A DNA stretch of 64,000 nt from Azophilus sp965220835 (GCA_965220835.1 OZ244842.1:3906001-3970000); one strand, 5' to 3'; positions 36,492-45,312 are shown, counted from the first letter of the stretch. Numbers and translations are program-made. Notes: generated from the sequence alone by a model not told the origin.

Positions 36492-37306
36492 CGGCCGGTT
36501 CGAAGCCAACGGAGGCGCTCGCCATTGTTGATGGCCAGACGGTCGACAAACTGCCCGCGGATCTCTACATACCACCGGATGCCCTGGTGGTGTTTCTGGA
36601 AACCTTCGAGGGGCCGCTAGACCTCTTGCTCTACCTGATCCGGCGCCGCAACCTCGACCTGCTCGAACTCAGCGTCGCCGACATCACCGACCAGTACATG
36701 AGCTACATCGATCTGATGATGGAGCTCAAGCTGGATCTGGCGGGGGAGTACTTGGTCATGGCCGCAACCTTGGCGGAGATCAAGTCGCGCCTGCTGCTGC
36801 CGCGCCAAGAGGCTGCCGAGGAGGAGGACGACCCGCGCATGGCGCTCATCGAGCGCCTGCAGGAATACGAACGCATCAAGGGGGCGGCGCGCCAAATCGG
36901 CGAGCTGCCCCGCATGGAGCGGGACATCTTCCCCCTCACCCCGGAACGCCCGGAGCCGGTCCGCGAACGGGCCCACCCCGAAGTGGACCTTCGGGAAGTG
37001 CTGGTCGCCTTGGTGGACGTCATGCGCCGTTCGGAGGCGTTTCAACGCCACGCCGTGCTGCAGGAGCCGCTGTCGGTGCGCGACCGCATGGCCAACGTGC
37101 TGGCGTTGCTCAACCAAGCTGAGGCCTTCGTGCCGTTCACGCAGTTGTTCAAGCCCGAGGAAGGGCGGGCTGGAGTGGTGGTCACCTTTCTGGCCATCAC
37201 CGAGCTGCTGCGCGAAGGCATGGCCGACCTGACCCAAAGTGCGCCCTTTGCGCCCATCTATCTGCGTGCGGCCAGCGAGCCGGTTGCCGCCGCCGACTCG
37301 TCATGA
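36488..37306 (+). CDS. scpA: Segregation and condensation protein A
   Basis: 272 aa kleisin subunit of the bacterial Smc-ScpAB condensin, acting on chromosome organisation in the cytoplasm. The family signature is FEGPLDLLLYLIRRRNLDLLELSVADITDQYMSYI, followed by LAGEYLVMAATLAEIKSRLLLP. The C-terminal winged-helix region (VVVTFLAITELLREG) should contact the Smc head. It overlaps trpS by 4 nt upstream and scpB by 4 nt downstream, giving translational coupling. Length is normal for gammaproteobacterial ScpA. Confidence 0.96.
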   Translation: MTAGSKPTEALAIVDGQTVDKLPADLYIPPDALVVFLETFEGPLDLLLYLIRRRNLDLLELSVADITDQYMSYIDLMMELKLDLAGEYLVMAATLAEIKSRLLLPRQEAAEEEDDPRMALIERLQEYERIKGAARQIGELPRMERDIFPLTPERPEPVRERAHPEVDLREVLVALVDVMRRSEAFQRHAVLQEPLSVRDRMANVLALLNQAEAFVPFTQLFKPEEGRAGVVVTFLAITELLREGMADLTQSAPFAPIYLRAASEPVAAADSS

Positions 37307-38016
37307 GCGAGCAGCTCCAGCCGAGCCAGCTGAAACGGATTGTCGAGGCGGCGTTGATGGCCGCCGCCGAACCGCTGTCGGTGAACCGCATGGCAGCGTT
37401 GTTCAAGCCGGGCGAACTCGACCCCGAGGAAGGCCGCAAGCAAATCCGGGACGTGTTGGCTGCGCTTGCCGAAGAGGCGGATGGCCGCGGCTATGAGCTT
37501 AAGCAAGTGGCCTCGGGCTACCGCTTCCAAGTGCGCCCTGGCTTGAGCCCTTGGGTCAGCCGCCTGTGGGAGGAGAAGCCGCCCCGCTACAGCCGCGCCC
37601 TGCTGGAGACCCTGGCCCTGATCGCGTACCGTCAGCCCCTCACCCGCGCCGACATCGAATCCGTTCGTGGCGTGGCGGTCAGCCAGAACATCCTGCGCAC
37701 GCTGCTGGAGCGGGGTTGGATCCGCGTGGTCGGTCAACGGGAAGCGCCGGGCCGCCCAAACTTGTACGGCGCCACCCGGGGCTTCCTTGACTACTTCAAT
37801 TTGCAGAGCTTTGACGACTTGCCCTCGCTTGAGGAAATCGAGCGGGAGATTGAACGGGAGCTGGGACAATCGGCCCAGTCCAGCACCCAGGGCGAAACAT
37901 CGCCAGCGGCGTCCGGTGCGGGCGAATCCCAGGGCGACTTGCTGGACGAACCCCAGCCAACCGACGACGAGGCTGCGCTGGCTGAAGTGGTGCAATTGCC
38001 CACCGTGCGGGACTGA
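37303..38016 (+). CDS. scpB: Segregation and condensation protein B
   Basis: 237 aa partner of ScpA in the condensin complex. Two winged-helix units are visible; the first starts LKRIVEAALMAAAEPLSV, the second holds the strongly conserved SRALLETLALIAYRQPLTRADIESVRGV and LLERGWIRVVGQREAPGRP. The tail after about residue 185 is acidic and low in complexity (QSSTQGETSPAASGAGESQG), usual for the family. It overlaps scpA by 4 nt and is followed by a long inverted repeat and rluB. Confidence 0.96.
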   Translation: MSEQLQPSQLKRIVEAALMAAAEPLSVNRMAALFKPGELDPEEGRKQIRDVLAALAEEADGRGYELKQVASGYRFQVRPGLSPWVSRLWEEKPPRYSRALLETLALIAYRQPLTRADIESVRGVAVSQNILRTLLERGWIRVVGQREAPGRPNLYGATRGFLDYFNLQSFDDLPSLEEIEREIERELGQSAQSSTQGETSPAASGAGESQGDLLDEPQPTDDEAALAEVVQLPTVRD

Positions 38017-38021
38017 CTCGT

Positions 38022-38073
38022 GTTCCGTCCCGCAAACGGCCACGAATAACCACCCTGGTTTGCGGGACGGGAC
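38022..38073. terminator. 16-bp inverted repeat between scpB and rluB
   Basis: Left arm 38022-38037 (GTTCCGTCCCGCAAAC) and right arm 38058-38073 (GTTTGCGGGACGGGAC) pair at 15 of 16 positions around a 20-nt loop. The stem occupies most of the 72-nt gap and ends 15 nt before the rluB start. There is no U-tract, so it may be an mRNA processing or attenuation structure rather than a simple terminator. Confidence 0.5.
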
Positions 38074-38088
38074 GCTGAGATAGCCGCC

Positions 38089-38919
38089 ATGGCCGAAACG
38101 CCACTGCAGCACGGGCCCAGGCTCCAGAAGGCCCTAGCCGAAATGGGCCACGGCTCGCGGCGCCAAATCGAACAGTGGATCGCCGATGGCCGCGTGTTGG
38201 TCAACGGAGAGCCAGCGCGGTTGGGCCAGCGCTTGGAGCACGGCGACGCGGTCACCTTGGACGGCAAGCCGCTGTCGGGCCATCGTCCCGCCACCTCCAG
38301 GGTGCTGGTGCTCAACAAGCCGGAGGGTCTGGTTTGCACCCGCCGGGACCCGGAAGGCCGGCGCACCGTGTTCGACAGCTTGCCCCGGCTGCGCCAAGGG
38401 CGTTGGATTGCCGTGGGCCGCCTGGACATTGCCACCACTGGGCTGCTGGTGCTGACCAACGACGGCTCGCTTGCCCACCACATGATGCACCCCTCCACGG
38501 GGCTCGACCGCGAGTACGCCGTGCGCGCGTACGGGCGCTTGGATGACGCCTGGATGCAACGGCTCGTTGACGGGGTGGTGATCGACGGCGAGCGCTACGC
38601 CTTCACCGACATTCGCTACTACGACGGCAGCGGCCGCAACCACTGGTACCACGTTGCCCTGATGGACGGCAAGAACCGGGCGGTGCGCAAGCTGTTTGAG
38701 CGCGCCGGCCTGACGGTGAGCCGCCTCAAGCGCGTGCGCTTCGGCCCGGTTGTACTGCCGCCAACCCTGTCTCGGGGGCGGTTCGCCGAAATGGGCCAAG
38801 CGGACCTCAAGGCGCTCTACAGCCTGTTTAAGCTGGCCCCGGCGCTTGCCCGCCATCCGCCTCGCCGCAAGGACCAAGCCTCGATGCTGATCCCCTACCC
38901 GGAATTGGACGCGCTTTAA
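38089..38919 (+). CDS. rluB: 23S rRNA pseudouridine synthase, RluB/RsuA family
   Basis: 276 aa. An N-terminal S4 RNA-binding domain (RLQKALAEMGHGSRRQIEQWIADGRVLVNG) is followed by the RsuA/RluB catalytic domain with the signature Asp in AVGRLDIATTGLLVLTNDG. NRAVRKLFERAGLTVSRLKRVRFGPVVLP is the typical end of the family. It should isomerise a uridine in 23S rRNA; RluB acts at position 2605 in E. coli. Position after scpAB is the standard gammaproteobacterial arrangement and supports RluB over RluF or RsuA. The usual long basic C-terminal extension is short here. Confidence 0.93.
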   Translation: MAETPLQHGPRLQKALAEMGHGSRRQIEQWIADGRVLVNGEPARLGQRLEHGDAVTLDGKPLSGHRPATSRVLVLNKPEGLVCTRRDPEGRRTVFDSLPRLRQGRWIAVGRLDIATTGLLVLTNDGSLAHHMMHPSTGLDREYAVRAYGRLDDAWMQRLVDGVVIDGERYAFTDIRYYDGSGRNHWYHVALMDGKNRAVRKLFERAGLTVSRLKRVRFGPVVLPPTLSRGRFAEMGQADLKALYSLFKLAPALARHPPRRKDQASMLIPYPELDAL

Positions 38920-38980
38920 CCCCGCAGGGCCACGGGTCAACCCCGCAGGCCTACGGGTTAACCCCGTAGGGCCACGGGTT
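38918..38980. repeat. Three 21-bp tandem repeats at the junction of convergent genes
   Basis: Units at 38918-38938, 38939-38959 and 38960-38980 (consensus AACCCCGCAGGGCCACGGGTT) differ at a few bases. Each unit is nearly palindromic (AACCC...GGGTT). The array starts in the rluB stop codon and runs into the last codons of the AraC-type gene on the other strand. It may act as a two-way terminator; this is inferred from position. Confidence 0.85.
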
Positions 38981-39965
38981 CCAATGGCCGGCCGTGCAGG
39001 CCTGACTGGCGGCGCTCCTCCCGTGGCGAGCGGCCGTACAGCTCTTGATAGCATTTGCTGAAGTGCGGGGCGGATGAGAACCCGCAACTGGTGGCGATGT
39101 CGATCACTGGCATGTCGGTCTGCAGCAACAGCAGGCGGGCCCGCTGCAGGCGCAGTTCAAGATAGTGTCGGGACGGCGTGCAGTTGAGGTGTTTGTGGAA
39201 CAGGCGTTCAAGCTGGCGCCGGGAGACGCCCACGTAGGCGGCCAGATCCTCCATGCTCAAGGGCTCCTCGACATTGGACTCCATCAAGGCCACGGCCTCG
39301 ACGATGCGCGGCTGGCTGGCGCCGAGGTAGTGGTGCAGGGGAATGCGCTGGCTGTCCTGCTGATCGCGAATCCGCTCGCAAATGAACTGCTCGGAGATGT
39401 CCCTGGCCAGCCGCCGTCCGTGATGGGCCTCCACCAGGTTGAGCATCAGGTCCAGGGAGCTGATGCCGCCTGAGCAGGTGTAGCGGTTGCGGTCGATGAC
39501 GAACAGGCTGGGCTGCACCAGAACTTGGGGAAAGGTCTCCCGAAGGCTTGCGATGTTCTCCCAGTGAATGGCGCAGCGGCGCCCGTTGAGCAGGCCGGCC
39601 GCGGCCAAAGCGTAGCTTCCCGTGCACAAAGCCCCCAAGGGAATGCCGCGCTTGGCGACGGCGCGCAGCAGGTGCAGCACCTCTGGGTTGCAGGCTTTTT
39701 CAACCTCGATGCCACCGCATGCGAACAGCATTTTGGCGGCAACGGTCTCGTCCAGCTTGCCGTCTATCGCCAGCCGCAGGCCATCGCTGGATTCGACCGG
39801 TTCGCCATCGACGGAATGCAAGGACCAACTGTAGAGCGGCTGCCCGCTGAGCCGGTTGGCCATGCGCAGCACCGAAACGGCGCAGGACAGGGATATCAGC
39901 GTGTATCGGGGCAGCAGCAGAAAGCCCGCGTGCAACGGTTGGTTGGGCGCGTCCAACAGTGCCAT
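38958..39965 (-). CDS. GlxA/GbdR-type AraC-family regulator with DJ-1/PfpI-like domain
   Basis: 335 aa. Residues up to about 190 form a DJ-1/PfpI-like (GATase1) domain with the nucleophile-elbow-like sequence GALCTGSYALAAAGLL. The C-terminal third is a double helix-turn-helix of AraC type (SMEDLAAYVGVSRRQLERLFHKHL and VIDIATSCGFSSAPHFSKCYQELYGRSPREER). Relatives such as GbdR and CdhR sense glycine betaine, dimethylglycine or carnitine. A dimethylglycine/sarcosine dehydrogenase gene begins 740 nt away, on the other strand, which fits such a role. The last codons (EPVALRG) lie in the third 21-bp repeat, so repeat changes would alter the protein's end. Confidence 0.88.
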   Translation of the reverse strand: MALLDAPNQPLHAGFLLLPRYTLISLSCAVSVLRMANRLSGQPLYSWSLHSVDGEPVESSDGLRLAIDGKLDETVAAKMLFACGGIEVEKACNPEVLHLLRAVAKRGIPLGALCTGSYALAAAGLLNGRRCAIHWENIASLRETFPQVLVQPSLFVIDRNRYTCSGGISSLDLMLNLVEAHHGRRLARDISEQFICERIRDQQDSQRIPLHHYLGASQPRIVEAVALMESNVEEPLSMEDLAAYVGVSRRQLERLFHKHLNCTPSRHYLELRLQRARLLLLQTDMPVIDIATSCGFSSAPHFSKCYQELYGRSPREERRQSGLHGRPLEPVALRG

Positions 39966-40070
39966 CTCCCGGATAGCTATAGGCTGAATTATGGCCGTAC
40001 CCTAGGCTTGGTCAAGGCGGGGGGTACAATCAAGAGTCCTCGTCCTTGGGCCTAACAATGTGTTCCGCCA

Positions 40071-40361
40071 ATGCAATTTGAATGGAGCGCGGCGAAACAC
40101 CAAGCGAATGTCCGCAAGCATGGCGTGAGCTTCGAACTGGCGAAGACAATGTTTCAAGGGCCGGTTCTGACCAGTCTCGATGATCGGGATGACCACGGCG
40201 AAAATCGCTGTGTTAGTATCGGCTTGGCCGCAGGAGCGGTTGCGCTCGTAGTGGTGCATACGGACAGGAACGGTAGGGTCCGCATCATTTCAGCCAGACC
40301 CGCTAGGCGTAGAGAAAGGCGAATCTATGAAGAGAGAGTATTCGGCTCCGCTTACCGCTAG
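40071..40361 (+). CDS. brnT: BrnT-family ribonuclease toxin
   Basis: 96 aa. FEWSAAKHQANVRKHGVSFELA, the DDRDDHGENRCVSIGLAAG strand region and VRIISARPARRRERRIYEE are the standard BrnT segments. BrnT is a RelE-fold ribonuclease that blocks translation until bound by its antitoxin. The open frame for the antitoxin starts inside it (34-nt overlap), the classical toxin-first order of brnTA operons. The pair sits between the AraC-type regulator and the dimethylglycine dehydrogenase. Confidence 0.88.
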   Translation: MQFEWSAAKHQANVRKHGVSFELAKTMFQGPVLTSLDDRDDHGENRCVSIGLAAGAVALVVVHTDRNGRVRIISARPARRRERRIYEERVFGSAYR

Positions 40362-40527
40362 ACAACTGGCTAATCTCGCCGATGAAGACATCGACGTGAG
40401 CGATATTCCGGAGCTTGACGGGTCGTTCTGGGAAAACGCCAAACTCGTTAAGCCAAAACTAGTTCGCCAAGAAGAGCGAAGGGTTGCTAGGGGTAAGTCC
40501 TATCAGCCAACCGGCCCCTCGCCTTAG
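40327..40527 (+). CDS. brnA: BrnA-like antitoxin, unusually short, no ribbon-helix-helix tail seen
   Basis: 66 aa. The middle, EDIDVSDIPELDGSFWENAKLVKP, is the toxin-wrapping segment of BrnA antitoxins. Typical BrnA proteins continue with a ribbon-helix-helix DNA-binding part (LRLD...GKGYQTRINAVL); here the rest is VRQEERRVARGKSYQPTGPSP and the frame stops. The short GKSYQ piece may be a relic of GKGYQT. I found no continuation in another frame. It may still neutralise BrnT but would not repress the operon in the usual way. GAGAAAGG precedes the start. Confidence 0.72.
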   Translation: MKREYSAPLTARQLANLADEDIDVSDIPELDGSFWENAKLVKPKLVRQEERRVARGKSYQPTGPSP

Positions 40528-40654
40528 GCGGAACGGCGAGGCTATCCGGCCAAGCCGGTCTTGAGCTAGCGGCTGACGCTCCATGCGCAGAGCGGAAAAG
40601 CCCAAGTTTCCAGAGTTTCGAAGATGGCGGACAAGTGTTCCCAGTGCTTGGCTT

Positions 40655-40668
40655 GACAGAGCTCTGTC
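40655..40668. promoter_or_regulatory. 14-bp perfect palindrome overlapping a possible -35 box
   Basis: GACAGAGCTCTGTC is fully palindromic and overlaps TTGACA at 40653-40658, in the 175-bp gap before the dimethylglycine dehydrogenase gene. It could be an operator for the neighbouring regulator or a chance palindrome. No good -10 sequence was identified. Confidence 0.35.
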
Positions 40669-40702
40669 GTCGATGTGAATCACCAACTGTCAAGGAGCGC
40701 GG

Positions 40703-43138
40703 ATGAAGTCACAGGCGCGGGTGGTGGTGATCGGCGGCGGGGTGGTTGGCGTCAGCACCCTCTACCACTTGGCCAGCAAGGGCTGGGGCGCTGATGCGGT
40801 CCTGATTGAGAAGGGCGAGCTCACCTGCGGCTCCACCTGGCATGCGGCGGGCCTGCTGCCGCTGTTCAACATGAGCTACAGCGTCGGCCAGATTCACAAG
40901 TACTCGGTCAACCTTTATCAGCAGCTTGAGGCGGAAACCGGCCAGGACGTCGGCTTCAGGCAGGTGGGCAACATTCGTTTGGCCATGAACCCGGAACGCA
41001 TGGACGAGTACCGTCAGTACGCCGCCACCGCCCGCACCATCGGCGTGCGGGTGGAGTTTCTTGAGCCCGACGAGGTGCGCAATCTCTGGCCCCTATGCAA
41101 CATCGACGGCTTGGTGGGCGCCATCCGCCACCCTGATGACGGCTACATTCAACCGGCCGACCTCACCCAGGCCTTGGCCCGGGGCGCCCGCGCCAAGGGG
41201 GCGGAAATCGTCCGCAAGACCCGGGTGACCGCCATTGAGCGCCAAGGCGGCGATTGGCTGGTCAAGACCACTGCCGGTGACATTCGCTGCGAGCATGTGG
41301 TCTCAGCCACCGGCAGCTACGCCCGCGCCACCGGCGCGATGGTGGGCTTGGACATGCCGGTGCTGCCGGTGGAGCATCAGTTCATCGTCACCGAGCCCCA
41401 TCCCGAGGTTCTGGCCAGGCACGAGGCGGGGCTGCCGGAAATGGGCGTGCTGCGCGAGTCCGACGGCTCTTGGTACCTGCGTGAGGAGCGGGGCGGCTTC
41501 ATCCTTGGCCCTTATGAGCAGGGTGCCCCTTGCTGCTACGCGGACGGACCCGCCGATGACGTGGAGTACGAACTCTTCGCCGAGGACTTGGAGCGCTTGA
41601 CGCCGCACATCGAGGCCGCCATGAACCGGGTGCCGGCCTTCGCCGAAGTGGGCGTCAAGGAAGTCTATAACGGCGCCATCCCCTACACGCCTGACGGCAG
41701 CCCCATCATCGGCCCCGCTTGGGGGCTGCCGAACTTCTGGCTCAACGAGGGCCACAGCTTCGGCATCACCGCCGCCGGCGGTGCCGGGTGGCAGTTGGCG
41801 GAGTGGATCGTGGAGGGCGAGCCCACCATCGACATGCTGGGCGTGGAGCCGCGCCGCTTCGGCGACTACGCCACCAAGGGCTACCTCAAGGCGAAGAACG
41901 AGGAGGCCTACGCCAACGTCTTCACCATCCACTACCCGGACGAGGAACGGCCCGCCGCCCGTCCTTTGCGCACCGCGCCCTGCTACGAACGCCTCAAGGC
42001 ACGGGGCGCCGTGTTCGGCCAGAAATTCGGCTGGGAGCGGGCCAATTGGTTCGCCCCGGAGGGCATGGCCGCCGAGGACCATTGGTCCTTCCGCCGCTCC
42101 CGCTGGTTCGAACCGGTAGGTGCGGAATGCCGCCACGTGCAGGAGCACGTGGGCGTGCTGGACATGACCGCCTTCGCCAAGTGCCGGGTGTCCGGCCCCG
42201 GTGCCGCCGCCTTCCTCGACCGCCTAGTGGCCAACCAACTGCCAAGGCGCGACGGCCGCATCGCGCTCTGCCACGCCCTCAACAGCCGCGGCGGCGTCCA
42301 CTCAGAGTTCACCATCCTGCGGGAGGCCGCCGACTCGTTCTATCTGGTCTCCGCCGGTGCTTGGCAGCGGCTTGACCACGACACCCTCACCAAGGGCTTG
42401 CCCGGCGATGGCTCGGTGCGCTTCGAGCCGCTGACCAACGCCATCGGCGTTCTGGTGGTGGCCGGTCCGCAGTCGCGCACGCTGCTGCAGCGCGTGTCGG
42501 ACGCAGACTTCTCCAATGCCGCCTTCCCTTGGCTGTCGGCCCGCTCAATCAACATCGGGCTGGCCCAAGCCGTGGCCATGCGCGTCAACTTCGTCGGCGA
42601 GCTCGGTTGGGAGCTGCATCACCCGATGGAGTGCCAAAACCTCATATTCGATGCGTTGTTCGAGGCAGGCGCGGACCTCAATCTCAAGCCCTTTGGCATC
42701 CGCGCCATGGACTCGCTGCGCTTGGAAAAGTCCTACCGCATGATCGGCACCGAGCTGTCCATCGAGTACGCCGCCCTGGAGTCCGGCCTCGACCGCTTCG
42801 TCCGCTTGGACAAGGGCGACTTCATCGGCCGCGACGCACTGCTCGCCTGGCGCGACCGGGGCTTCGCCAATGCCCTAGTCACTTTGGCGGTGAGTGGTGC
42901 AGGGGATGCGGACGCCTTGGGCAACAACCCCTTGTTCCACAACGGCGAGCTGGTGGGCCGCGCCACGAGCGGCGGCTACGGATACCGGCTGCAGAAGTCC
43001 TTGGCGTTGGGCATGGTCAACCCCCAACTGAGCACGCCTGGCACCGCGCTGGAGATCGAGATTCTCGGCCAGCGCCGCCCCGCCACCGTAGTGCCGGAAA
43101 GCCCTTACGACCCGAACAACCAGCGCTTGCGGAGCTAG
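40703..43138 (+). CDS. FAD-dependent dimethylglycine/sarcosine dehydrogenase with GcvT-like domain
   Basis: 811 aa with AAGGAGCG just before the ATG. The N-terminal DAO-type domain starts VVVIGGGVVGVSTLYHLASKG; His in CGSTWHAAGLLP is at the place where FAD is covalently bound in dimethylglycine dehydrogenase. YNGAIPYTPDGSPIIGPAWGLPNFWLNEGHSFGITAAGGAG is typical of the family. From about residue 430 a GcvT-like tetrahydrofolate domain follows (GLDRFVRLDKGDFIGRDALLA, RATSGGYGYRLQKSLALGMV). The enzyme would demethylate dimethylglycine or sarcosine and pass the one-carbon unit to folate. Relatives also act on other N-methyl compounds, so the substrate is not certain. Confidence 0.88.
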   Translation: MKSQARVVVIGGGVVGVSTLYHLASKGWGADAVLIEKGELTCGSTWHAAGLLPLFNMSYSVGQIHKYSVNLYQQLEAETGQDVGFRQVGNIRLAMNPERMDEYRQYAATARTIGVRVEFLEPDEVRNLWPLCNIDGLVGAIRHPDDGYIQPADLTQALARGARAKGAEIVRKTRVTAIERQGGDWLVKTTAGDIRCEHVVSATGSYARATGAMVGLDMPVLPVEHQFIVTEPHPEVLARHEAGLPEMGVLRESDGSWYLREERGGFILGPYEQGAPCCYADGPADDVEYELFAEDLERLTPHIEAAMNRVPAFAEVGVKEVYNGAIPYTPDGSPIIGPAWGLPNFWLNEGHSFGITAAGGAGWQLAEWIVEGEPTIDMLGVEPRRFGDYATKGYLKAKNEEAYANVFTIHYPDEERPAARPLRTAPCYERLKARGAVFGQKFGWERANWFAPEGMAAEDHWSFRRSRWFEPVGAECRHVQEHVGVLDMTAFAKCRVSGPGAAAFLDRLVANQLPRRDGRIALCHALNSRGGVHSEFTILREAADSFYLVSAGAWQRLDHDTLTKGLPGDGSVRFEPLTNAIGVLVVAGPQSRTLLQRVSDADFSNAAFPWLSARSINIGLAQAVAMRVNFVGELGWELHHPMECQNLIFDALFEAGADLNLKPFGIRAMDSLRLEKSYRMIGTELSIEYAALESGLDRFVRLDKGDFIGRDALLAWRDRGFANALVTLAVSGAGDADALGNNPLFHNGELVGRATSGGYGYRLQKSLALGMVNPQLSTPGTALEIEILGQRRPATVVPESPYDPNNQRLRS

Positions 43139-43155
43139 CAGCCTCTGCGGGTCCG

Positions 43156-45312
43156 CTACTTCACAGTAGTCTCGTAGTGGACGCCGTCCGGAACGGGCAC
43201 CGCCTGGTGCACGGTCACGCCGTGCGTGCCTTGGGTGGGCATCGACGAGTCCACCGCAACGAAGGACGTGTATCTCGACATCAGCTGATGTTGCAGTGCG
43301 GTGCGCTGGATGGCGTCGCGGAGTTCACCCTGGGGGTCGCCCAGCGTGGCTTGCCGGTCTGCTAGGTCTGCGATGTTCAGGCGCGCCCACACCTTGGCGA
43401 TGGATGCCCCGGCGCTCCCCGAGGCGTCGGCGAGGGTCGCCAGGTTGCGCCGTTTGCCGTCAGCCAACCCGGAAACGGTCAATGCCCCGGCTTGGCCCTG
43501 GAAGCGCCCTGCCATGACCAATGGGCGCCCGACGTAGAGGTCCGGCAGGGAGGCCGGGTAGGTTTCGGAGACGATCATGTCGCCCCAGTCGATTCGAACG
43601 TCGGTCAACGCTGGGCGGCTGACCCGGTCAAAAAAAGCGCTTATCACCGTTTCGGCAGAGTCATTCAACCCCAGATAGGCCGCAACGCCACGGCCCTCCT
43701 TGGCCATGCGTTCGAGCAGGTAGCGGTTGACCGAGGAACCCACGCCGAAACTGAAGATCCGGGAATTGCCGATACGCTGGTGCACGGCCGACAGAATGTT
43801 GGACTCATTGCCGATGAAGCCGTCGGTCATGAAGGCGACGAAGCGGTAGTGATCGGGGCTGTGGGGGAAGTCCAGCGCGGCCTTGACGCCTTCGATCATC
43901 TGCGTGCCGCCGTTGCTGTCTAGGCCCGCGAGGTAGCGGCGGGCGGCGGCTAGATTTCGCGCCGTGGCCGGCAGCGGCTCCGGGCCGAATGTGGAGGCGC
44001 TGTCGGAGAATCGGATGATCTGAAACCGGTCCTGGGCGGTCAGTTTCGAGAGTGCGGCAGTTACAGCCTCTTGAGCTTGGTCCAGCGGTCGCCCGCTCAT
44101 CGAGCCGGAGCAATCGATGACGAAGATCATCTCCATGGGTCGACGCGAGAGGGTTTCGGCACCCATCGGCGGAACGACCATCAGGGTAAAGTACCCCTCA
44201 CCGGATTCCGGATCCTGGTAGGTCAGCAGATTGGATTTGATGCTGTCCCCGGCCACCTGAAAGTCGAGCACGAAATCCCGGTTGGGAACGGCACCGGCGT
44301 CCGCAAGTCGCACGGTCGCGCTGTCTGCGCCGTCCCGGGTCACCGCAATCTCGTGGGTTGCTTTCAGCTCTTCGATGGCCACACCGGCGTCAATGCGCAC
44401 CGTCATGTCGAAATCGTGGGTCGAGCGCTCGTTCGGCGCCAAGTACTCCACGCCAGTGGCTTCCGGCGCGTGCGAATTGCCGCCCCGAGGCAGCGCGGCA
44501 ATGGGGTCGGCGTGCCCGGGCGGGTTGTAGCGAGGCCCGACGACGGTGGGAAAGACGAAGGAGTACCAGCCGTCTTTGTAGGCCAGCGTGTGAAAGTAGC
44601 TGATGTTCACGTCGATCGCGTTGCCCGGCTCGATGTTGGCGACTTTCTGTTCGAACACGTTGGGCCGGTGCTGCACCAGCAGGCTCGCTCGATAGCCCTG
44701 TGCGCGTGCCTGTCGATAGATCGCTTCCGCCTCTTCCTTTTCGCGCACGATGCCGCGAATGGTGCGCTCGCCGATGATCATCAGAAATTCGCTGACTGCG
44801 GATTTTTCCGGCAGGGGAAAGCGGTAGACGGCCTCGATCTTGGTGTCGAAAGGATTGGCGAACTGCTGACGGACCTGCACCGTGCCGATGTAACCGGCGA
44901 TGCTGGCGTCCACCTCGGTGTGCTGAAGGGGCAGCGGTATCAGCCTAGGCGTCGCGAAACTGTCGTCGACTGGCAGTCTGGCCAGCATCCCCCCCGACTC
45001 TGCGCCCGGCGCCCTTGAGGTCAACGGGTCGGTAGCTGCATCGGCCTGGAGTTCTTCGAGCTTTAGTCGATACTGTCTGGCATTTTTTCGGTGCTGCATC
45101 GGGATTGTTTCCTCCAAAACCCTAGGCGCGGGCCCGGCCTTGGCAATCACCCAGACTTCCTCGTGGCCCAGTTCGGCGGGCGGCGCCCTACGATCCGCTT
45201 GAGGCGCAGGAGCGTCCGCGCCGATGTACCCGTATTCTGTCTGGCAGGAAGCGGTCAGCATGCTGCCGACAACAAGCGAGAGCGCAAGGCATGCGATGCG
45301 TATGTTTTTCAT
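43156..45312 (-). CDS. VIT and VWA domain lipoprotein
   Basis: 718 aa. A signal peptide ends in the lipobox LTASC, so the protein is lipid-anchored. A VIT domain lies near residues 125-265 (IPLPLQHTEVDASIAGYIGTVQV, YRFPLPEKSAVSEFLM, IRGIVREKEEAEAIYRQA). A von Willebrand A domain follows, with an intact metal site (MIFVIDCSGSMSGRP), GGTQMIEGV and AFMTDGFIGNE. This VIT-VWA pairing resembles inter-alpha-trypsin-inhibitor heavy chains and bacterial surface proteins. Its start overlaps the stop of the cohesin-like gene by 4 nt, and the sigma and dockerin-like genes precede it, so all four form one minus-strand operon. It probably works at the cell surface; the partner is unknown. Confidence 0.87.
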   Translation of the reverse strand: MKNIRIACLALSLVVGSMLTASCQTEYGYIGADAPAPQADRRAPPAELGHEEVWVIAKAGPAPRVLEETIPMQHRKNARQYRLKLEELQADAATDPLTSRAPGAESGGMLARLPVDDSFATPRLIPLPLQHTEVDASIAGYIGTVQVRQQFANPFDTKIEAVYRFPLPEKSAVSEFLMIIGERTIRGIVREKEEAEAIYRQARAQGYRASLLVQHRPNVFEQKVANIEPGNAIDVNISYFHTLAYKDGWYSFVFPTVVGPRYNPPGHADPIAALPRGGNSHAPEATGVEYLAPNERSTHDFDMTVRIDAGVAIEELKATHEIAVTRDGADSATVRLADAGAVPNRDFVLDFQVAGDSIKSNLLTYQDPESGEGYFTLMVVPPMGAETLSRRPMEMIFVIDCSGSMSGRPLDQAQEAVTAALSKLTAQDRFQIIRFSDSASTFGPEPLPATARNLAAARRYLAGLDSNGGTQMIEGVKAALDFPHSPDHYRFVAFMTDGFIGNESNILSAVHQRIGNSRIFSFGVGSSVNRYLLERMAKEGRGVAAYLGLNDSAETVISAFFDRVSRPALTDVRIDWGDMIVSETYPASLPDLYVGRPLVMAGRFQGQAGALTVSGLADGKRRNLATLADASGSAGASIAKVWARLNIADLADRQATLGDPQGELRDAIQRTALQHQLMSRYTSFVAVDSSMPTQGTHGVTVHQAVPVPDGVHYETTVK

